A stretch of DNA of 25,335 nt from an uncultured Christensenellaceae bacterium. Its GTDB lineage: Bacteria; Bacillota; Clostridia; Christensenellales; Pumilibacteraceae. The position numbers were made by a program, and so were the translations under genes. The stretch covers positions 1-25,335 of the forward strand of contig CAJUPB010000019.1 in assembly GCA_910588155.1 (NCBI GenBank). Direction: 5' to 3'. The notes below the pieces were generated by a model. It was not told where the DNA came from. It did not search any database and worked only from the letters and a program-made list of their open reading frames with translations. Shown piece after piece: positions 22,501 to 25,335 of this stretch; positions within the stretch are counted from its first letter, which is position 1; every line of letters starts with the position of its first letter.

Positions 22501-25269
22501 TCCGTCGAGAAATCGGGTTTCGCAGGCAGGCTCCGCGAACCAACCGCCGAACGTATATCCCGTTTTGGACGGAGCCGCAAACGCGATTTCGCCGCCGTAT
22601 TCTATTTCGTTCGGCACGCCCTCTCCGTCGGAAAAACCGCCGCCGTCCGCAACGAAATTCAGCGCGGTTTTATGCACGTCGATACCGTCCGCATAGCCGT
22701 CCCAAACAACGGCTTTTTCGTAGTCCGCGCGCATTTTGCTCGGCACATATATCTTTCTGCCGTCACGGTTGCCGTCAAACGCCGCCGTACCCACAGACAC
22801 GACATTGTCAAGGTTGCGGATATTCACGGTTTCGAGCGACGCGCAGTCCTTGAAAGCATAGTTTCCAATCGTCATAGCGTTATTGCCGAAAGTCACCTCT
22901 TGCAACATTTGGTTTCCGACGAACGCAAAAGGGCTGACCGACTTATATGCGCTTAAATCAAGCCGTGCCGCGCTGCCGTTGTAGCGGTACAGCGCGCCGC
23001 CCAAACTTATCGTTTCGTCGCTCTCGCGCATTGACAGCCACATTGTTCCGACCAGGGAAAAAGCGTCGACGTAAGCCGTGTTTTCTCCGATAATTTCGGA
23101 GAGATTTATGCAGTTCATAAACGCGCCGTCGCGGATAAAACTTGCGCGGTTCAGATTTATTTTTTGCAAATTCTTATTGCCAGCAAAAGCAAATTCGGCA
23201 ATTTCGCCGACCGAAAGCGGCACGTCAAATTCTGCGGCAGTCCTTCCCGACGGATAGCAAATCAAGCGGTTTTCGGATTTATTATACAGCACGCCGCCGA
23301 CCGTTTTGTATTCCGCATTGGTTTTGGAAAGCTCGAATTCCGTCACGCCGCCGCACTCTGCGAACGCGCCGACCCCGAAATATTCGAGTCCCGCAGGCAA
23401 GCCGACAGAACCCGCAAGCGACTTACAGCCGTAAAAAGCATACGAGGAAATGCCTGTCACCGACGACGGAATATCGAAAGAGGACAGACTTTCACAGCCG
23501 CAAAATGCCGAATAGCTTATCGTTGCAAGCTCGCTTTCACCGTCGAAAACAACGCTTTGCAATTGCGTGCAATTCTCGAAAGCGCGCACGTCGATTTTTT
23601 TGACAGACGACGGAATGCGCACGGTTTTCGTCGGTCTGTCCGCAAATGCCGACTGCGCTATCGCCGTCACTCTTTTGCCGTCTATCTCCGACGGAATGAC
23701 AAGCTCTTCTGCCATCGGATTGGAATAGCCCGTAATCTCGATTTCGGTTTCGGAAAGCGGACGGAAACGGAAGTGCGGCTCTTGCACTCCGAGAGTAAGC
23801 TCGTCCAAAACCATATCAATAATCTTCGGGTCGCGCGGTTCGAGGTTATGCGGGACAGGCGTCAAAGGTGAAGCAATTTTAGTAAAATCTATGTCGTCCC
23901 AAACATCATAACAACGAGTTTTATGTTTAAAACCTTTATATGTACTGCCTGCATAAACAATCGAGCCGCTGTCTCGTGCGTGTTGAGATTCGAGCGGAAC
24001 AAGCATATCGCTATACCAAGAAACAAACGGGGGTCGATAGTCAGGATTAATTTCTTTATATATAATTTCGGCAACAGCTGCAGTATTTGTCATTGGATAT
24101 ATTTTACTCAACAAATCTGCAATCTCATTTTTTACCGCCGAAGTTAACCAAATGGAAAGTTTTGCTCTTATTACTAGTGGAATAATAAAATTTATTCCTG
24201 TTGGCACTAAAACATTCAGCATTCCGCTATAATCGTTGGCTACCATTACATTTATAAAAAAAAGTGTTTGATAACTGCCTATTGCGACAGCATTTATATT
24301 TTTGTATAAACGCTCGTAATCGGTGTTCCAACGATTGCTAAACCCATAATATAATTCGGGATTTAAAATATCATCGAGTCCGTCTTTACTCTCTTCATAG
24401 TCTCCGTTTGCTTCACTGAAAGCTTTGCCAAATAGCTTTGCCGTGGTAGAGCCGAAATACGGAGTTCCCATACTTATAAGCGACGCCACAAGGTCGGGGT
24501 GGTCGAGCGCGTACTGCATATTCGTTATGCCGCCGCGAGAGTGCGCAATCAGATTGAGTTTCGGCAATATTCCGCCGTTTAAAACTTTTACATTGTTTAC
24601 AATGCTGCTTATTATGTAATTGAATTGATAGTAAATATTGTTATGAGATTGACCAGAGTCATCGGCTTGAAAAACGACTACAATATGTTTGGAAATATCG
24701 GTTATTTGTTCAACTTTCTTATGATTATATTTTTCCGCATATTTACTGAACTGCTCTTTTTCACCCGTAATATCAAATAAATAAAATTTTTCTCCTTTCA
24801 TTTCCGCCCAAAATATATTTGCACCATTTACTTCCTCATTCAATCGAGAAATAATCGAATCTTTATCATACGAAAAAGGAATGCAATTTTCCGGGTCGGT
24901 TGGTAAAATAATATCTTCATTTCCCAAATCTTCATCTTCTGTTTCTGTTTCAATTTCGTGGCAATAATTATTACTCCAAGTGCCTGCCGCCATTCCCCAA
25001 CCGTGGGTCAACACAGTTATTTGAGGCTTATCCATAACTTGTTTGCCGTTTCGAGCAGTCATATCATATTCGACTTCATAGCGGTCGGGGTGCGTTGTTT
25101 TATCTATTTTCGTACAATCGAAAGTGTTGGCTTCGCTGAACAACCTTTGTACGTCCGTAACCTGTTCGTGTCCCGTAAAAGCAGACGCTTGTATTATTCC
25201 TGCGGTCAAAACCGACATAAGCACAGTCAAAACTATGACTATGCAAACAGACTTCTTGCATTTTCTCAT
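19567..25269 (-). CDS. Giant secreted lipase/LRR/InlB-repeat/Hint protein
   Basis: Exported 1900-residue mosaic protein. Signal peptide 1-30 (end QASA). Residues about 78-460 form an alpha/beta-hydrolase: THGWG (88-92) as oxyanion region and nucleophile Ser244 in IAHSRGG, the Ala-x-Ser-x-Gly form seen in Bacillus LipA-type lipases. Residues about 515-865 are BspA-type LRR_5 repeats (AFxxCxxLxxxxIPSSV). Residues about 866-1660 hold nine or ten InlB B/Listeria-Bacteroides repeats (GYTFGGWF...YAKW). Residues about 1672-1826 form a Hint domain starting SCVAAGTLITLADG with Cys1672 and His1743, followed by a 75-residue tail. No LPXTG or lipobox anchor. GGGAGG lies nine bases before the ATG; the 66 bases upstream show no confident promoter. 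The lipase part is strongly AT-rich. Confidence 0.9.
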   Translation of the reverse strand: MRKCKKSVCIVIVLTVLMSVLTAGIIQASAFTGHEQVTDVQRLFSEANTFDCTKIDKTTHPDRYEVEYDMTARNGKQVMDKPQITVLTHGWGMAAGTWSNNYCHEIETETEDEDLGNEDIILPTDPENCIPFSYDKDSIISRLNEEVNGANIFWAEMKGEKFYLFDITGEKEQFSKYAEKYNHKKVEQITDISKHIVVVFQADDSGQSHNNIYYQFNYIISSIVNNVKVLNGGILPKLNLIAHSRGGITNMQYALDHPDLVASLISMGTPYFGSTTAKLFGKAFSEANGDYEESKDGLDDILNPELYYGFSNRWNTDYERLYKNINAVAIGSYQTLFFINVMVANDYSGMLNVLVPTGINFIIPLVIRAKLSIWLTSAVKNEIADLLSKIYPMTNTAAVAEIIYKEINPDYRPPFVSWYSDMLVPLESQHARDSGSIVYAGSTYKGFKHKTRCYDVWDDIDFTKIASPLTPVPHNLEPRDPKIIDMVLDELTLGVQEPHFRFRPLSETEIEITGYSNPMAEELVIPSEIDGKRVTAIAQSAFADRPTKTVRIPSSVKKIDVRAFENCTQLQSVVFDGESELATISYSAFCGCESLSSFDIPSSVTGISSYAFYGCKSLAGSVGLPAGLEYFGVGAFAECGGVTEFELSKTNAEYKTVGGVLYNKSENRLICYPSGRTAAEFDVPLSVGEIAEFAFAGNKNLQKINLNRASFIRDGAFMNCINLSEIIGENTAYVDAFSLVGTMWLSMRESDETISLGGALYRYNGSAARLDLSAYKSVSPFAFVGNQMLQEVTFGNNAMTIGNYAFKDCASLETVNIRNLDNVVSVGTAAFDGNRDGRKIYVPSKMRADYEKAVVWDGYADGIDVHKTALNFVADGGGFSDGEGVPNEIEYGGEIAFAAPSKTGYTFGGWFAEPACETRFLDGTVWTSYAETSNIYAKWTPITYSIVLDTDGVLPTHSVLYFTVEDETVLPVPTKTGHTFGGWFESRDFLPSERVEKIPVGSVGNKTLHSLFAANTYAVTYDYGVVIEDGKIIEGAPNTDAVTYGQTYSLFAPVCEDYVFNGWKDGDGRLVANENGGATLLFWDIPSDTTLTASWTRITYRVMISDDNRYYWADVGSEISFEPCEIDVANILDVDKLVKSFYKVARNNREGHIFSSFTANEADGYKSINTLNYYLEKIKAGETIELVAHYEKEINFSVAFEGVEVVGGVNPYQCNYKDKIVYPEAAKKGYKFEYWAVSDTAANDKFAGTSLAAGTIFDYDEMPDLSVGYEQNGVMIWLTPIFSAKEYTFEFVSEYGQQGETVIKRYYYDSDTDFQIPACVGREFLGWFTNGNVKIEDGEWEKIDGYAAADRLTLYAHWHTVEYNIVYHGGDGYRHSGKTKFTVDELPVALGVADCDDKRFAGWYTSAEFAGNSIDKISAVGDVTLYPKFLQIYYLDFDSRCGISVGSLSGVTGEEVILPTVARDGYRGTWAYNDGKNESNFGTTYVIGNSDVRFWAEWTRTRFLITFDKMGGTGGTDGLIVNLNEKVESIIIPRRKGYVFDGYFTKSGEKVFWHLFQGGNMDYAFPCGSGYFDCDMTLYAHWHEMSWSVSISIEKDNAGESEHDVIYLSGNETRTYVAPDIADYDYDGWTYRNESKVLYTGKEKNIDLTGKFVHGYFDYFLTLKYKYNPSSCVAAGTLITLADGRQVPVETLTGEEMLLVWNLKTGAFDSAPILFIDSDAVKTYEVVNLKFSDGTTVKVISEHAFFDLDSNKYVRLDKHAAAYVGHRFAKGDGKTTAWVELAEVIVKTEVAAAFSPVTFSHLCYYVNGMLSIPGGISGLYNIFEVNAETMTVDVAAYEADVKRYGLYTYEEFVETVAYVPETAFEALNGKYLKVSVGKGLITKERIAELASRYAPFFGGE
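19792..20256 (-). other. Hint self-processing domain at the C-terminus
   Basis: Encodes residues 1672-1826. Cys1672 is in place for an N-S acyl shift, TLITLADG matches block A, and VISEHAFFD matches block B with His1743. The segment ends GGISGLYNIFEVNA without the His-Asn-Cys/Ser junction of inteins, so splicing is unlikely; Hedgehog-like cleavage or transfer at the Cys is the more plausible activity. Confidence 0.7.
20290..22674 (-). repeat. Nine or ten InlB B-type (List-Bact) repeats
   Basis: Coding repeats of 65-95 residues, each with an opening beta strand, a GYxFxGWF-type turn (for example TGYTFGGWF at 903-911, TGHTFGGWF at 976-984, REFLGWFTN at 1322-1330, KRFAGWYTS at 1398-1406, KGYVFDGYF at 1536-1544) and a YAxW-type end. 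They are well diverged at DNA level, so the array is old. They probably act as a stalk. Confidence 0.85.
22675..23712 (-). repeat. BspA-like leucine-rich repeats
   Basis: Coding region for residues 520-865 with about ten LRR_5 units (IAQSAFADRPTKTVRIPSSV, IDVRAFENCTQLQSVVF, ISSYAFYGCKSL, IGNYAFKDCASLETVNI and others). Such repeats are usual in secreted adhesins of gut and oral bacteria. Confidence 0.9.
23880..25130 (-). other. AT-rich segment encoding the lipase module
   Basis: Hand count of 24661-24900 gives 76 G+C in 240 bases (32%), against 128 in 240 (53%) at 22021-22260 in the same gene. The shift begins near 23880, about codon 463, which is the end of the lipase domain. Codon use follows (many A/T third positions). 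This is a sign that the module has a different origin from the LRR, repeat and Hint parts. Confidence 0.75.
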
Positions 25270-25335
25270 TTTCGTTTTTCCTCCCGTTTTTCCAATCTTT
25301 TCGTCTATTGTTTATTCCACTTTGCGTATAGTTTG

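Overview
The window looks like chromosome of a spore-forming, host-associated clostridial Firmicute, probably an uncultured gut lineage. This rests on spoVT, a secG-rnr pair ordered as in Firmicutes, an AgrC/AgrA-type GHKL/LytTR two-component pair, the GGGtGRT/NifU-like pair common in anaerobic Clostridia, strong AGGAGG ribosome sites, consensus sigma-A promoters, and large surface proteins with BspA-type leucine-rich repeats and Listeria-Bacteroides (InlB B) repeats. I cannot name the genus from sequence alone.

Layout. Bases 1-323 hold a tandem, hairpin-rich intergenic repeat that runs into the last codons of rnr. Bases 309-3283 (minus strand) carry rnr, secG and spoVT. A divergent promoter region (3284-3462) then starts a plus-strand block: a YwiB/DUF1934 protein with an apparently leaderless start, a metallo-beta-lactamase-fold hydrolase, an M3 oligoendopeptidase, galE, and a lipoprotein metzincin-like protease. 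A strong bidirectional terminator (9031-9066) separates this from a minus-strand block that reads leftward from the right edge. That block contains a 1900-residue secreted lipase/LRR/InlB-repeat/Hint protein, a NifU-like + GGGtGRT operon, a LytTR response regulator with its GHKL histidine kinase, and an operon of a membrane-anchored glycoside hydrolase family 3 (GH3) enzyme followed by a carbohydrate-binding lipoprotein.

How the parts may work together. The most system-like stretch is 9082-17508: a two-component pair next to a two-gene surface operon. The operon encodes a domain-permuted GH3 enzyme held by two membrane segments with a cytoplasmic coiled-coil tail, and a lipoprotein with two beta-sandwich modules and three tandem copies of a Trp-rich module. 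Its promoter has an inverted repeat at the predicted transcription start, and the GH3 gene carries a nine-G tract that could slip. A sense-bind-cleave glycan unit is a reasonable inference, but neither substrate nor signal is shown. The second notable object is the 1900-residue protein: its lipase module is markedly AT-rich compared with the rest of the same gene, which suggests domain acquisition by recombination, and it ends in an apparent self-processing Hint domain.
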